Source of the DNA: Babylonia areolata
Taxonomy: Eukaryota; Mollusca; Gastropoda; Neogastropoda; Buccinidae
DNA: 64,000 nt
Assembly (NCBI RefSeq): GCF_041734735.1
Contig: NC_134878.1
Span: 18,136,202 to 18,200,201, forward strand
Direction of reading: 5' to 3'
Shown here: positions 40,501-51,600 of the stretch, piece after piece
Numbering within the stretch: position 1 is the stretch's first letter
Layout: each line of letters opens with the position of its first letter
Position numbers and translations under genes: made by a program
Notes under the pieces: model-generated
What the model saw: the letters and a program-made list of their open reading frames with translations, nothing else
The model's database searches: none
What the model was told of the DNA's origin: nothing

Positions 40501-43500
40501 ACTCATTCACTGGTATTTGTGCAAGTCCAATACTATATTTTGATCACTCATTCACTGTTGATTGTGCAAGTTCATAACACTGGTTAACAATATGCAAATT
40601 TTAAAACAAAATGCTGGGAGCTCTGGGAAATGCAAAGTAACTCAGACAATATCCTAATTTTCATGGACACAAGACTCTCATTGTGTGTGCGTGAGTGTCA
40701 AAAAAGAAAATTCACAGCTCTGAGCCCTGCCATTCTTTACTGAATAACTAAGTAAATACCATTACTAGAGAGAACTATTATCAAATCTGAAAATGGGTTG
40801 ACAAGACAAACTGAACACATAAGGAGGGTGCTCTAACTAGTTTCTGGATCAAGTATAGTGTCCCTTTACTGGCAGCATTAAACTCAAAAAGATATGACTG
40901 GCTCAATCCTCATACTTTTTCTACTTCATAGCTAGTGAAACAAATTCCAGTTTGATTTTTTCCCCTTGACATAGACTGGGTTTTAACAAACATGATTAGT
41001 CCAGTCTCCAGTCTAAGATTAGTGGGTGTGAAATTTAAAAGTGGGTGGCCAATAGCTTAAAAATAACTTGATCTAAAAGTTTAAAACTAAGTAGGTGTGA
41101 CAGAGCTGCTTAGATATTCTGAGCTAAGCCAGTATGCCGACCCAGACTGGCCTGGAACTAGTTGAAGAGCTCCAACTAAGTATCCGTCATGCTGTGTGGC
41201 AGGTTGTTCCTGTGGCGCAGGGTACTAGGAAATAACCTATTGTAGTTGTAGAGGGCTGGGTGGGTGATACATTCCTGAACAGCCTTTGGGCTCCCCTCGT
41301 CCAGCTATCCCATTTGGTGAAAACTAATGACATGAATGCTGACCATGCTCATGCTGTTGTTGGTCCTGTAAAGCATGCAAAGGTGATTGTGTTTTCTTTC
41401 AGTGAGAGGCTCCCACTGCAATATTTCATGCATGCTGGTCACACAGCCCAGTGTTTGATTGCTATAGTTGTTTCAGATGTAGCAGGCTGCCCTGCATTGC
41501 ACTTCTCATGCGCTTAACATTTTTGACAGGTTGGGTGCCTACTCTGAAGTCAAAGACTAGTCTGACCATGGTCTTGAATGTCGCTGATTTGAAAGTTCAA
41601 TACGATACCTAATCCTCAAATCTTTTCCTCCCAACTTCTAAAATTTCCTGGTATGTATTATAAACAAGAACCAGCACTACTTTAAAGTAAAATCATTTTG
41701 GCATTTTTATGAATAAAACATAACGCCAGTATTCATATTGATCATAATTTTCATTATTAACTTGATCTTTCAATTAACCTTTTTTTTCCCCCACAATTTT
41801 TGCCACATATAGTATGATACACTGACACAGGTTGATACAAAATCACTTTATCAGGCATGCGTAATGCCATGGCTGGCTAAGTGCATAGAAAAAAAAAAAC
41901 CCTTATCCAGAGAAATCCAATCAAAAAAAAAAAAAAAAAAGTTCAATACCAGCACTACACCCACAGAAATCAACCAATCAAAACAGGTGGTTAACTACAG
42001 TGGCATTACATTTCCCATTCATGAAGCAAATAATCAACTTAGAACCTTGAGTGTATCAACAGACCACTGGAGAGTTATGAGGCCATCTTGGACCTTGCGC
42101 ATCGCAAATCGCAAGCAATGCCAAAGGCTATCAACATAGGCAAAAGCAGCAAACATGTGTTGTCCTACATTTCTTCAGATGATACAAATGATAGCCTCTA
42201 TTACTACAACCAAACACTGTTCAATGCATTATGCAGTGCCACTGAATGCACAATATGAAACAAAATATAAAGCAAAAAGTCAAAAAGAGAAGCCTGCTAT
42301 TTCACACTTCTGCCTCTCTCAATAGTTTTCGTTGCTCACAAATTTGGAGAGCCAATCAACCTCAAGATCACGGGTAACATGACACACCTCTGTAAGTCAT
42401 CTAAGCACGGAACTCTCCAGCAGTCTATTGGCAATACACACTCAGACTGTTTACATTCAAATATTACTACTAAATATTAACAGAACCCAAGATATCAGCT
42501 TACTCAGTTACTGGATTAGTAAATAAACCTTTTCTCATCCACAGATTAATAAAATCTTGTTTAAGTTGTGGCTAATCAATGTAATGTCCGTGATCAGCCA
42601 GAGCAGACTCCCAAGGTTTTTGTTGACAGTTGTCTTCGTAACTAAGTAACCCTGCGCATGCGCCAGGAAGGGGACATAACTCTACATCATCTTTTCTTAG
42701 CAGAAAGCATGCATTAGATTTAACTTTGCTTTTAAACATCCACAAGCATTGTTTGTTTTTCAATTAGTCTGGCAAATTCTAAAACCATATTCTAAAACCT
42801 GTTTAGTGTTTAGCAGAAACACTTATCTCTAAACTTCAATAATTGAACTCAATTCACTTTTCGCCCTGACTTTGTGTACATTGTCTTTTGATCCTTCTGT
42901 TCTTCACAAATCAAGTCTTTGAGGCATTTTCACTTTTCGTCCTGACTTTGTGTATATTGTCTTCTGACCCTTCAGTTCCAAGGGCGGGTTGTCAGGACTC
43001 TCCTCTGGCTGGAGTTGTGGGGTAGTCCTTTCTTCAGCAAGCTCTTCACTGTTCATTTCAATGCGAGTCTCCAGGTTTTGCTGTGGAAGAATTGCTGTCA
43101 CTCTCGGCGTTGCAGGCAGCGTTGCTTTCTGGTTCCAACTACTACGACGAAGTTGAGTGCGGTTTCTGCACTGAGGACCTTGTTCAGTCTGAACAACAGA
43201 CCGAAATGTAACGTTTTTGACCACAACTGCTTCTTTGGTTGTTGGAGTCTTCACCCACACAGGTTGTCCATTTGAGAGTTGTGAGGCTTCTTTCACTATG
43301 TCGCAGATCATGGCAATGTTTCTGCTGGTTCCTGAATTGTTCATCCTTCATCCTGAATTTCTCAACTTCTGGTTTGAAGGGAATGTGTTGACTGGGCATT
43401 GTAGGCACACAGTTTCTGAGTTTTCGGCTTATCAGTTCTGCCGGACTGTAGCCATTTTGAAGAGGAGTTGTACGGTAGTTGAGAAGGGCAATGTAAGGGT

Positions 43501-44928
43501 CAGTAGACTTCCTCAGGAGATTTTTCACAGTTTGAACAGCCCTTTCTGCTTCACCGTTCCCTTGTGGATGATAGGGACTACTAGGCAGATGAGTGAAGGT
43601 GTAGTCCTGTGAGAATTTCAGGAATTCTCGTGAGTTGAACTGTGGGCAGCTGTCGGATAGAACTATTTCTGGAATTCCTAATCTTGCAAAGATGGATTTG
43701 CAGTGTTCAATGACAGCTACTGATGTAGTCTGCTTCAGGTGCACAGTCTCTATCCACCAAGAATAGTAGTCAACTACTATGAGATACGTGTGTCCATTCA
43801 GTTCGAACAAGTTCATAGCTATCTTCTGCCATGGGTAGTCTGGGGTCTTGGTTGGCTGTAGATATCTGGCCGCTCACGGACATTACATGGTGTCAGAAGT
43901 GGGATATAACTACAATCAACACAACAAAAGAGCATCAGGTGAGGGTTTTTCATGTTTAAATTAATGATAGCAGCAACACTGGTGTAATGGTAAGGTGCGG
44001 GATTAAGGGGTGGGGAAAGTCACTTTTAGGACAGTGAGTAATCAGTTCATCACTTCATGCATGTATGCAGATATGTTTTTCTTTCCACTTTTGGATACTT
44101 CCTTTGTATGCTCAATTCGCAGACCTATCCAAATACAGTAATGGCAATGAACTGGGATTCAATTTCAATGGTATTTGACTATTTATTAGGTTATTTTGTT
44201 ATGATTTTGGCATTCCACATTCTTCCCCTCCACTCCTCTGTGACAGAGTGAATGTCCAAGTCTTCTTGTGAACAATAGTCAATACTCTGAGTCATTCTGT
44301 CTTGAGGGGGGATGTGGATATTGCCCTGATTTTGATAAATAGTTTGCTAAACTCATGTGCTCACTCGGTCTGTGCCAATCAAACTCAAAGACGCCCTTTC
44401 CGTCTCCGTTCCCCCCCCCCCCCCCCCGACCCCCCCACCCCTCGACCCCCCCACCCCTCAAAACAGTAAACAAACAAAAAAACATGGCGGGTCGAAGATT
44501 TGGTTCTTTTCACTTTGTTTTTACTCTAATACTTGATCAGAAAGGCGGATTGTGCGCGACATGTAATTGTCCACATGCCTGGATAGCAAAAGGCACCAAA
44601 ATTACGTTTAAATTGGTCCCAGAATTTGGGACGGCAGATGATCATCACCTACCCGATTCCCTCTCAATTTTTTGTTTATGATCAGAAACAAAGATTAACA
44701 AAGGGCTGTCAAGCAACAATTCCAAGCACCGAGATAAGTAGTATCTTATAGTAAATCGAAATTAATTAAAATGTCAATACCAAAACAACAACACCGTCAA
44801 ACTGAAATACATGCATGCTAAGATTTTCTCAACCCCACGAACAGTTGAGTGACTGAATCTGACTTAACTTACTGTTCTTTTTTTGGTGATGCTGACGTGG
44901 AAGTGCCTTCTCCGGCTTCTGAAGACAT
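26089..44928 (-). CDS. NASP: Nuclear autoantigenic sperm protein homologue (SHNi-TPR histone chaperone), complete or nearly so
   Basis: NASP binds H1 and H3-H4 and keeps the soluble histone pool in the nucleus. Fifteen exons read on the minus strand with every phase matching: 44928-44873 (ATG), 40399-40289, 39915-39797, 38802-38731, 37791-37429, 35204-35074, 34180-34110, 31132-30968, 28984-28887, 28418-28380, 28082-27997, 27547-27452, 26937-26884, 26770-26726 and 26217-26113, which total 537 codons. TPR1 is around residues 20-55 ([18 protein letters not shown]). TPR2 begins at 56-95 ([23 protein letters not shown]) and is interrupted by an acidic histone-binding insert at about 96-283, including a Glu run in exon 6. 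TPRs resume with [29 protein letters not shown] and YYQLGLA. A coiled segment (ILPEIKEK) and [15 protein letters not shown] (nuclear signal) close the protein. After exon 15, readthrough adds VKSSRSV and a stop at 26089; alternatively the GTAAAG donor leads to an unseen last exon. Confidence 0.93.
27433..27478 (-). other. NASP: NASP exon 12 3' end and donor (parent of a local duplication)
   Basis: This segment spans the last 27 bases of exon 12, its GTCAGT donor at 27451-27450 and the start of the following intron. A near copy lies 300 bases away inside the preceding intron (27733-27779). Confidence 0.7.
27733..27779 (-). repeat. Partial duplicate of NASP exon 12 end plus donor
   Basis: About 47 bases copy 27433-27478 with a handful of differences, including the GATTCA / GTCAGT splice junction. 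It lies upstream of the true exon in intron 11 and has no accompanying acceptor or upstream exon part, so it is probably a decoy donor, not an exon. Confidence 0.7.
29255..30880 (-). mobile_element. 5'-truncated LINE with RT and C-terminal finger (copy A), broken
   Basis: It lies in NASP intron 8, in the same orientation as NASP. Minus-strand ORF 30902-30327 carries RT motifs: [42 protein letters not shown] and [22 protein letters not shown] follows near 30200. Later pieces give [19 protein letters not shown] (29866-29678) and [12 protein letters not shown] ... [20 protein letters not shown] (29649-29296), a C2H2-like finger. ORF2 is spread over at least three frames, with an extra block between motifs at about 30170-30330, so it is dead. 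The endonuclease half is missing. The finger-ended clade resembles RTE-like or craniofacial-development-protein-2-like LINEs by memory; the assignment is tentative. Confidence 0.85.
30903..30967 (-). other. Start of NASP intron 8
   Basis: Between the GTATCC donor after exon 8 and the LINE. It holds nothing else recognisable. Confidence 0.4.
31898..32065 (+). repeat. Two diverged copies of a short repeat next to LINE copy B
   Basis: ATGCTGCTTACACAGCCCAG (from 31898) and ATGGTGCTTAGAGCCTCGCC (from about 32012) continue in parallel through GGCCATTTCAAGGCCTG and GGCCATCTCAAGGCTAT. The second abuts the LINE. They may be short-element remains that served as the insertion site. Confidence 0.4.
32075..34010 (+). 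mobile_element. 5'-truncated LINE with long RT ORF and C-terminal finger (copy B)
   Basis: It lies in NASP intron 7, antisense to NASP. An open frame runs from 32073 to a stop at 33957-33959: [111 protein letters not shown] (FADD near 32989) and [12 protein letters not shown]. Near 33645 the frame shifts. Compared with copy A, a block equivalent to KRFKDTLK is missing. The +1 frame then carries [17 protein letters not shown] and the finger [22 protein letters not shown], ending at 33898. One main lesion makes this the youngest LINE here. The endonuclease is absent. A 3' UTR extends to about 34010. Confidence 0.88.
34473..34524. repeat. (GT)n microsatellite
   Basis: Pure GT run in NASP intron 6. 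Confidence 0.9.
36288..37275. repeat. 14-unit minisatellite in NASP intron 5
   Basis: Units of about 64-72 bases are built from AACAAGGAAACAAAGTTGAC, CACAATCTTATTACTCGC, TTTCCACTTCAAATACAG and ACAAAAAACAG. The AAAGTTGAC anchor recurs near 36312, 36383, 36455, 36537, 36602, 36667, 36735, 36803, 36873, 36943, 37013, 37083, 37148 and 37213. Two unit types exist: long (ACACACAATCTTATTACTC) and short (ACACAATCTTACTC), lying in blocks of long, short, long, short. The long open frames across it are repeat-driven, not genes. Confidence 0.9.
38905..39205 (-). mobile_element. SINE body fragment
   Basis: The stretch GAGCACTTTACAAACTCCGG, CACAACAGGCTGCCTG, TTTACCCCGCCATATAAGGC, TATGTTCTTGTTTCCATTAC and GGATCTTTAACAATAACACG matches, from memory, the body half of an abundant marine-gastropod tRNA-SINE read in reverse. 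It lies in NASP intron 3. The tRNA-related head is missing here; a head half occurs at 62.7 kb. Borders are approximate. Confidence 0.5.
40487..40577. repeat. Two-copy direct repeat in NASP intron 1
   Basis: ATCACTCATTCACTG, then TTTGTGCAAGT or ATTGTGCAAGT, occurs twice about 55 bases apart with a few differences. Confidence 0.6.
42577..43886 (-). mobile_element. Ty3/Gypsy-type LTR retrotransposon fossil (integrase and 3' end)
   Basis: A fossil in NASP intron 1. The minus strand encodes an integrase core and C-terminal region (about 43855-42904: [47 protein letters not shown]), of the kind in K02A2.6-like or Mag-like Gypsy elements. It is followed by what looks like the 3' LTR, ending ...CACGGACATTACA at 42577. 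The same LTR end reappears inverted at 43866-43886 and is followed by TGGTGTCAGAAGTGGGAT, a typical primer-binding-site region, so part of a 5' end lies head to head with the integrase piece. A 45-base stretch near the ORF end is duplicated in tandem (about 42857 and 42931). Gag, protease and RT are gone. It is broken, with most of the element missing; age cannot be estimated well. Confidence 0.75.
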
Positions 44929-45270
44929 TGTTAAACTTCACTGCTCTCCGACTCACTGAACTTAATAGTTAAACTCACTCACAAACAGATGCGCACAAGT
45001 ATTTCGTGCAAACCACAGACAAGAGTTCGCGCCGTCTTTCGCCCCAGTTAGTTAATCTCAAGAGTAAATTGTTTTCTCACAAAATAATTGACGGCAAAAG
45101 GAAGCATGAATGGGTGTAGATTAACGTGGAATACAACTGCTCATTAAAGAGGGCTGTATTAAGAAAATGAATGAAAACATATAAGTGTATACCTTAGGTC
45201 AAATTTTATCATTATTTTTGTTATAGATTATATGTGTGTGAAAATGCACAGAAAATCACTACGTCACATT
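44929..45270. promoter_or_regulatory. Divergent NASP/BTF3 promoter region
   Basis: The NASP ATG (44928, minus) and the start of the inferred BTF3 5' exon (about 45271, plus) are 0.34 kb apart. Two E2F-like motifs, TTCGCGCC (45026-45033) and TTTCGCCC (45037-45044), lie on the NASP side and would fit S-phase expression of a histone chaperone. ACGTCA (45261-45266), half a CRE, lies next to the BTF3 start. No clear TATA box. Regulatory roles are inferred. Confidence 0.55.
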
Positions 45271-45334
45271 CCTTTTCCATCGAAGCGGCCATACTAGGAG
45301 CCTCGTGGGAGAGAAAGATCTCTCATAACTGCAG
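45271..45334 (+). other. BTF3: Inferred BTF3 5' non-coding exon with a TOP-like start
   Basis: CCTTTTCC at 45271-45278 looks like a 5' TOP tract, as in many translation-linked mRNAs. About 60 bases on, CTGCAG is followed by GTCACT, a usable donor. The first coding exon begins exactly at its ATG right after an acceptor, so a separate 5' exon is required. This is the best candidate. Confidence 0.4.
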
Positions 45335-45974
45335 GTCACTATATAGTTTTTACATTTAGTTTTGTTTTAATAGCTACTTGTGCTAAGTTCTGTGCTAATA
45401 TGTCGACCTTCAAGCCATGGATTTCGTACTTATTTTCCACTAGCGTGTACTTGCTTTCTACTGAACGAAGATTAGTTGTGGGACTGACACTTGACTGTTT
45501 GGGCAGGTTTCGTGACGGTGCACGCCAAGTGTTTTCTTGATTTTAAGGAGACTAGATGGAAAAGTTCCATATAAATATTTGTGCCAGATCTGTGTAATTT
45601 ACTTAGTTTGATGATCTATCCCTTACAACAGGATTGTAACATGGGCTATAATTGTAAAACTAAAAGAGATTACTGTGGCCTGCTAGTCACTGAGTGCGAT
45701 TGGTTTGTTTGACATGTTTTCGAGAAGGCAACACTGGTTGAGGTTGTACGGTCGGTTGAACATTGACGGAATACAGTTTTCCTTCATCTTCAAATGAACT
45801 ATATTAACGATTTTTCTTTGCTGGTTTAATATTTGAAACAGTTTGACTTTGGGTAACTCACTCACTGAACAAGGACTTTTTCTCCAGATCATTGACTGAG
45901 TCATGCATCTTCAGTTTGCCAGTGCACAGTAGTATGAATATATATGTAATAGTCATAGTCACTACCCGTCAACA

Positions 45975-46625
45975 ATATCAGAAAGCACTGCTGTGTACCG
46001 TCTCATCACTGCTGTAAATGACCACGACACCCAGCAAGATGACTTGAGGAAACTAGAGGCCTGGGAAGATGAATGGGAGATGAAATTCCATCCCAAGAAA
46101 TGCAGTGTCCTCACATGCGCCACGAGGAGAAACAGCAGTCCTCCAGAGTACCGTCTGCATGGTCACTGACTTGAGTATGTGGCAGCCACTAAATATCTTG
46201 GCGTCACACTCCAGTCCAATCTCTGCTTCACGAACCATATCAACAGCATGGTGACAAAGGCAAACAGGATACTCAGCTTTCTACGAAGGAACCTGAGGAA
46301 GGGTCAATCAGAATAAGGTCACTCGCCTACAAATCCCTGATACACCCTATCCTCAAATATGCCAGTACAGAATGGGACCCCACCGCCAGGAAAGAGGTAG
46401 ACAAAATAAAAGGGGTCCAACTAAGAGCAGCACAATTTGCCCTTAATATTAATAAACACCAGAGGACAGTCAGTGTCACCGAACTGCTGCAGACACTGGA
46501 GTGGGAAACCCTGGAACGGCGTAGGAGGAGAGCCAGATTGGTCATGCTAGCAATACAAGATCAGCAAGGGCATGACCAAAGTCAAGTGCTCACACCAAAA
46601 CATTTGACAGAATTCCCTGAAGAGC
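45975..46625 (+). mobile_element. 5'-truncated jockey-like LINE fragment, broken
   Basis: It lies in BTF3 intron 1, same strand. It reads AVYRLITAVNDHDTQQDDL, KLEAWEDEWEMKFHPKKC, YVAATKYLGVTLQSN and ANRILSFLRRNLRKG. Then, in another frame from about 46310: SLAYKSLIHPILKYASTEWD and ELLQTLEWETLERRRRRARL. This is the RT palm end and thumb of jockey-like LINEs. It has at least one in-frame stop (46168) and one frameshift near 46310. The FADD core and everything 5' of it are missing. Confidence 0.8.
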
Positions 46626-46669
46626 AGACATCAGGCTAAACTAGAGTTGAAAGGTGTGCTGGCTTAGTG

Positions 46670-46800
46670 GTTAGACTTACAGTTACACTTACACAAGTTA
46701 CAGCTCTAGAATCTTGCCCAGGGCAAAATTGTTGGATGGAGGGTGATGATTTCTCTGATCTCCCTGGTTAACATAGATTGAGTGCATACATGGAAAATGT
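46670..46800 (+). mobile_element. SINE head-half remnant
   Basis: GTGTGCTGGCTTAGTGGTTA looks like a worn tRNA A-box region. It is followed by GGATGGAGGGTGATGATTTC and TCTGATCTCCCTGGTTAACA, which align in order with the equivalent part of the SINE at 62.7 kb read on the other strand. Low identity; borders uncertain. Confidence 0.35.
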
Positions 46801-47393
46801 ACTCAGTGTCAGCAGTAGGTGAATTATTTTTTTATGATATATATCTGAAAATGCCCAGCATTAATCAGCCATGGTAGTCATAACTTATAAGTAAATTGGT
46901 GTTGGTCATGTCTAAAGATCACTAATGAAGACCAAGTCTCCACTTAATTTCACATACACCAGCAGTGACTGAGGGGAAATTCGCTCTTATCACTTAAGAG
47001 TTTTCCTTTCAAAATTGACTTTGTCTTCAAGCAGAACCATGCAGATGAAACTTAGATTGCCTCTTGATTGGATCAAATCAAATTCTGTACATGTTGCTCA
47101 TTAATGTAATAGAACAGCTGACTGTAAAGGAGCTCTTTCGGGGCTGTGTTAATTACATATAGACAGATGCTATTCCCCTGATGGTCAGCCAAGCCAGTAG
47201 GTCTAATGCCTTTTCCGTCCAAAGTCAGGAGAAATGCATTATCAGGTTGCCAATTCTGTTGACTGTTTCATTAGCTTCTGTTACAGGCTTAGGTGGGAAT
47301 CAAAACCATTGGAATTGGATTACAAGTCCATCATGGTTAACACTATGCTATGGGCTAGATTATTTAGATAATTCTCCAACAGTTTAAATCAAT

Positions 47394-47396
<3 letters not shown>

Positions 47397-47432
<36 letters not shown>
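47397..47432. repeat. Poly-T tract
   Basis: About 36 T residues followed by CCCCC in BTF3 intron 1. It could be the tail of a minus-strand retroposon, but no body was recognised. Confidence 0.8.
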
Positions 47433-48168
47433 CCCCCATTAATCAGCATGCTAGGAAATGCCACTGCATGATTTCCATGCATATTTTTCACCAAACAAAC
47501 AGGTCAGTATTACAAACGATTATTCCAAAGACTGGCAATTTCCTCATCCTGGCCTTGTTCGTAGTTGCCACAGTTTTACGGTACTCACATGGACAACATA
47601 TGTTTTACTCTGACATATAGCATCACAAAAAAAGTTAGAAGGCAGTATGAAAGTTAAAATTCAGTGTGACTGGTAGAACTGGCTCCTTCAATAAGCTGAT
47701 CAGCTGCATTTTTATGATGCATTTGATTTGAGCCATTGAGGGAGTGGCATTTCCAAGAAGGGGTTGACCTGACAATTGAGAGGATTGCCACTGCATTAGA
47801 TATGTGGTTTATGTACATGAATATTATTGGAAACTTTGCTCAGTTATGATGTAGAGCAGGTGGTACTGGTATATTTTGTATGTTAACTTGTTTTATTTCA
47901 ATAAGTGTAATTTAGTCTCTTCAGTCTTCTGCAACTCATTCTGGTGCTGGGCACATAATTTTCTGTTTGTAGGCATGGGAGAAAATCAGGGAATCTACCA
48001 GAAGAAACGGAATCCCCACCAAATGAAAATTTAATAGAAATGTCTTACCTTGATGATAGTGAAACTGAAAGTACTGAAACATTTTATTGTTTGTGTGTGT
48101 GTTTTTGTGTTGTTGTTTGTTTGTTTTTTTTGGGGGGGGGTTGGTGTGTTTTTTGTTGTTGGTTTTTT

Positions 48169-48173
<5 letters not shown>

Positions 48174-48244
<71 letters not shown>
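48174..48244. repeat. (TC)n(TG)n compound microsatellite
   Basis: About 27 TC units pass directly into about 8 TG units in BTF3 intron 1. Confidence 0.9.
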
Positions 48245-48486
48245 TTACGTGGCATGTCAGTAGCCTTGTGTATTTCATCTGGATATGTCTGATGAATAGA
48301 TTTTTTTTAATCTCTTCTAAACTTACACTTGCAAAGAATAAACTCTTACTCTTATAAAGAATAAACGTCTTAAAATTCTTATTGATAACAGTATATTCAA
48401 TACAGTGAATAAAACCCAGCACTTTTTTAAAAACTATTTTATAGTTTTCACTTCTGTCATTCCATGACACAGTAGCAGGACTGAAA

Positions 48487-48570
48487 TTAGATGAGAAATG
48501 TGCAGTCGTTAAATAGAACAGAGAATTTTGTCTGATTAGATGAGAAATGTGCAGTTGTTAGAACAGTGAA
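48487..48570. repeat. Two-copy tandem repeat near the BTF3 acceptor
   Basis: ATTAGATGAGAAATGTGCAG occurs twice about 48 bases apart, 40-120 bases before the first coding exon of BTF3. Confidence 0.7.
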
Positions 48571-48610
48571 TTTTTTTAATTTGATAGATTGATTTTTCTT
48601 TTGCCCACAG

Positions 48611-51600
48611 ATGCCCATAATGAATCCAGAAAAGTTGAAGCAGTTGCAAGCTAAAGCTGACCAAGTCCGAATTGGTGGCAAGGTAAGGGCCAAACAAGCA
48701 CAGCTATATCAAGTATGCACAAGTACTCCCATTGGCATGTGCACACACACACACTACACATACACTCTCTCTCACATGCTGAAATAGTGTATACACGTGC
48801 TGATATTCACAGAGTATGTCTGTAGGAACACCTGGATTTGGAGACCTTATAACTCGGCCAGCTTAGATCAGTGAACGATTTGTTATAGAATTTCTTCAGA
48901 CAAGTTTATTTTTTATTGTATGAATTAGTTATTATATATCATCTTTTTTTTCTTTTCATTTGTTTTCTTTTTACTCATTCCACTATTTCATTATCATTAG
49001 GTGTTGACTTGGAAGTTATTCAAACATATTCAGTTAGGTGACAGCCCCAAGATACATGTTTATCTTGCTTATTTGTGTTGGTTTCAGTATTTAATGTCAC
49101 ATAAGCCAATGTAAGTTGTAATTTTCAGGGTTCCGCAAGAAGAAAGAAGAAGGTCATCCATAGAACAGCCACCACAGATGACAAAAAGTTGCAGAGTTCA
49201 TTGAAAAAGCTGTCTGTGAACTCAATACCTGGGATTGAAGAGGTTTGTATACTCTCTGTCGTCACTTAACTTTTAAAACAAAAACTAAATAATCATGTGA
49301 AAAAGTCTTAAGATTCTATTGGAAGAATGTTAGGGGGGTTGAATTATCAACAGAACCAGTAAAATCAACATTTTTATGATGGGTTCTGTTACATTGGTTA
49401 AAGTTTTGTATTGTTTTTGTATATCTTTGATGTAATGTCCTTAACTTTTGTGTCATGTGAACTTGTTAGTATATTAAGATGAGATTTTAGATTGTAAAAG
49501 ACTGTTCTGTTCAGGTTTTCTATTTGTAACATTTTAAGAAAAATTGCTGTGAATATTGTGTTAATATAAAACAGTTCAGCCAGATGTGGCGCTATTTGGT
49601 TGTTTTTTTTTTTTAACTTATCCAGAAAGAAACAACACATAATTAGAACACTTAGTAGTTGAGGATATTTTCCAGGTTAACATGATCAAAGAGGATGGCC
49701 AAGTCATCCATTTCAACAATCCCAAAGTTCAGGCATCTCTTGCTGCAAATACGTTTGCCATCACCGGCCATGCTGAGATGAAGCGTAAGTATGAAACATG
49801 AAATAGCTGCAGTGTTCCCTATTACTTCTTAGGCATGTTTGTGGTTTAATTTTACTTTTATATTCTCTGCAGAGTTCAATACATATTTCCCACTACAGTC
49901 TTAGACATTCAAGTCGTCTTCTACTTCTTTCTTTTTGTAGCTAGTTAAAATTTTCCCACAGCATCATCTGTAAGATGTGATATGTCACCAGCATGCTGTC
50001 TTATCTTTGAAATGACCAGCATTTAGTTGTGGAGATGATCAGTAGCCATTCTGTTTCTCTTTACATTCATCAGTACATTATGGGAAATACTGAGCTATGC
50101 CCTTCATATCATCTGCTTCTTGTTTTGATGGGATACATTTATTACATTGTGAAACATGATTGGCACTGATAAAAGTTGACTGGTTTGAAATATATTGAAG
50201 GCTGTTAACGGAAAGAAAAAAAAAAAGAAAGAATATTGAAATATTGAACTTGAGAACTTTGGTTGGTGTCTTAGCCATTAGATTTGATAAAGCTGAAAAT
50301 ATCACATTACCATTTTCTGAAGACTGTTCCATTGACGTTTTGTTTTTGTCATCTTTTCACAAAGTTTCATTGATACATAGTGGTCTTTGGATTATGCATT
50401 CCAGCTTAGGTTATTTTGCTTCCAAAAATTGTGACAGTTGTGGCATTTGTCTAACTGTATTAAAATTCTTTTGTCAACAGTGTTCTTGTTTTGAAATTAG
50501 AATGCATTGTTTTACAGAAATCGCTGAGATGTTGCCAGGTATTTTGAACCAGCTGGGCACAGAGAGCCTAAGCAGCTTACGAAAGCTGGCATCCACAGTT
50601 GCCAATGGTAATGTTTCTTTTTGATCTACTCTTCTCCCTGTGTGGGAATTTTAAATTTTACTCCATTCAGTATCCAAGGTAAACGGGATATTTTCACACA
50701 GAATCTTATATTTTCATATTCAAAACACAGAAACAGTGCTTTTGTTAATTAGTGTGAGGGAGTTTTATTTACTTATCGAAGCCTGGATTTAAATCATTGA
50801 AATATATCTTTTGGAAAAGATTTCTGATTTAAACAACAGAACTGAACACTGTTTTGTTTGTTGTTGTTTTTTTTGTTGTTTTTTTTTTTGGTCAATGTCA
50901 ACATTTGGTTATAGGTGAACCACTGATAGGCATGGCAAATGACTCCTGTCTTTTATTTACAGCTGCTGGTGATTCCTCCAAGCAGAGCTCTGGGGACATT
51001 GATGATGATGATGAAGTACCAGGTGAGTCATTCCCTGAAAGATTAATTTGTCATAGAGTTTTGTGTGTTTACTAGGGTTTCTTTTGTGTGTTTTTTTTTT
51101 AATTTTTGAGTGGAGGGTGGGTATTGCAGTGCATAGTGTTTGCATATACTTTTTCCTCCCATAAATTTCTCCTCTGAACAGTATAAACATTATTGATGCT
51201 ACCATTTTATGAACTGAGCAAGTAATCCATTTCTGGAGTCAGTTGCATCTACAGTTTTTGTTTATATTGACAGGATGTATTAAAGGGCTTTGCCAGCTGT
51301 TGCATTGCATGTTTACTGTTCAAAAATAAATAAATAGATAAATAAAAAGAAGAAAAAAAAAGATACAGCATCAAGAGATGTGGAAATGGTTGCTGTTTTT
51401 AATACTTTTTGGAACCCAGATTTTACCTTTCTTTTTTTTCTTTTCTTTTTTTCTTCGCTTTTTTGTGGTCAAGTCAGCAGTCTGATATGCGCCAAGCATA
51501 AATTCCTCAGAAAGAGAGATAGGCTTTTCTTTTTAGTTTTTTTTTTTTTAGACCGCAGTGTTACAGTTTCTTGTCCATAATTGACTGGTATAATGTCTTG

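Noticed and set aside
41100-41520. Possible old transposon (two 80-codon-like frames)
   Set aside because: Looks repeat-derived, but I could not assign a family or find ends.
44355-44681. 108-codon plus-strand frame with a proline run and [13 protein letters not shown]
   Set aside because: It starts in a poly-C tract inside NASP intron 1, has no splice or homology support, and the later part is not recognised.
48031-48357. Arg/Glu or Ser/Leu repeat proteins
   Set aside because: Translation of a TC/TG microsatellite.
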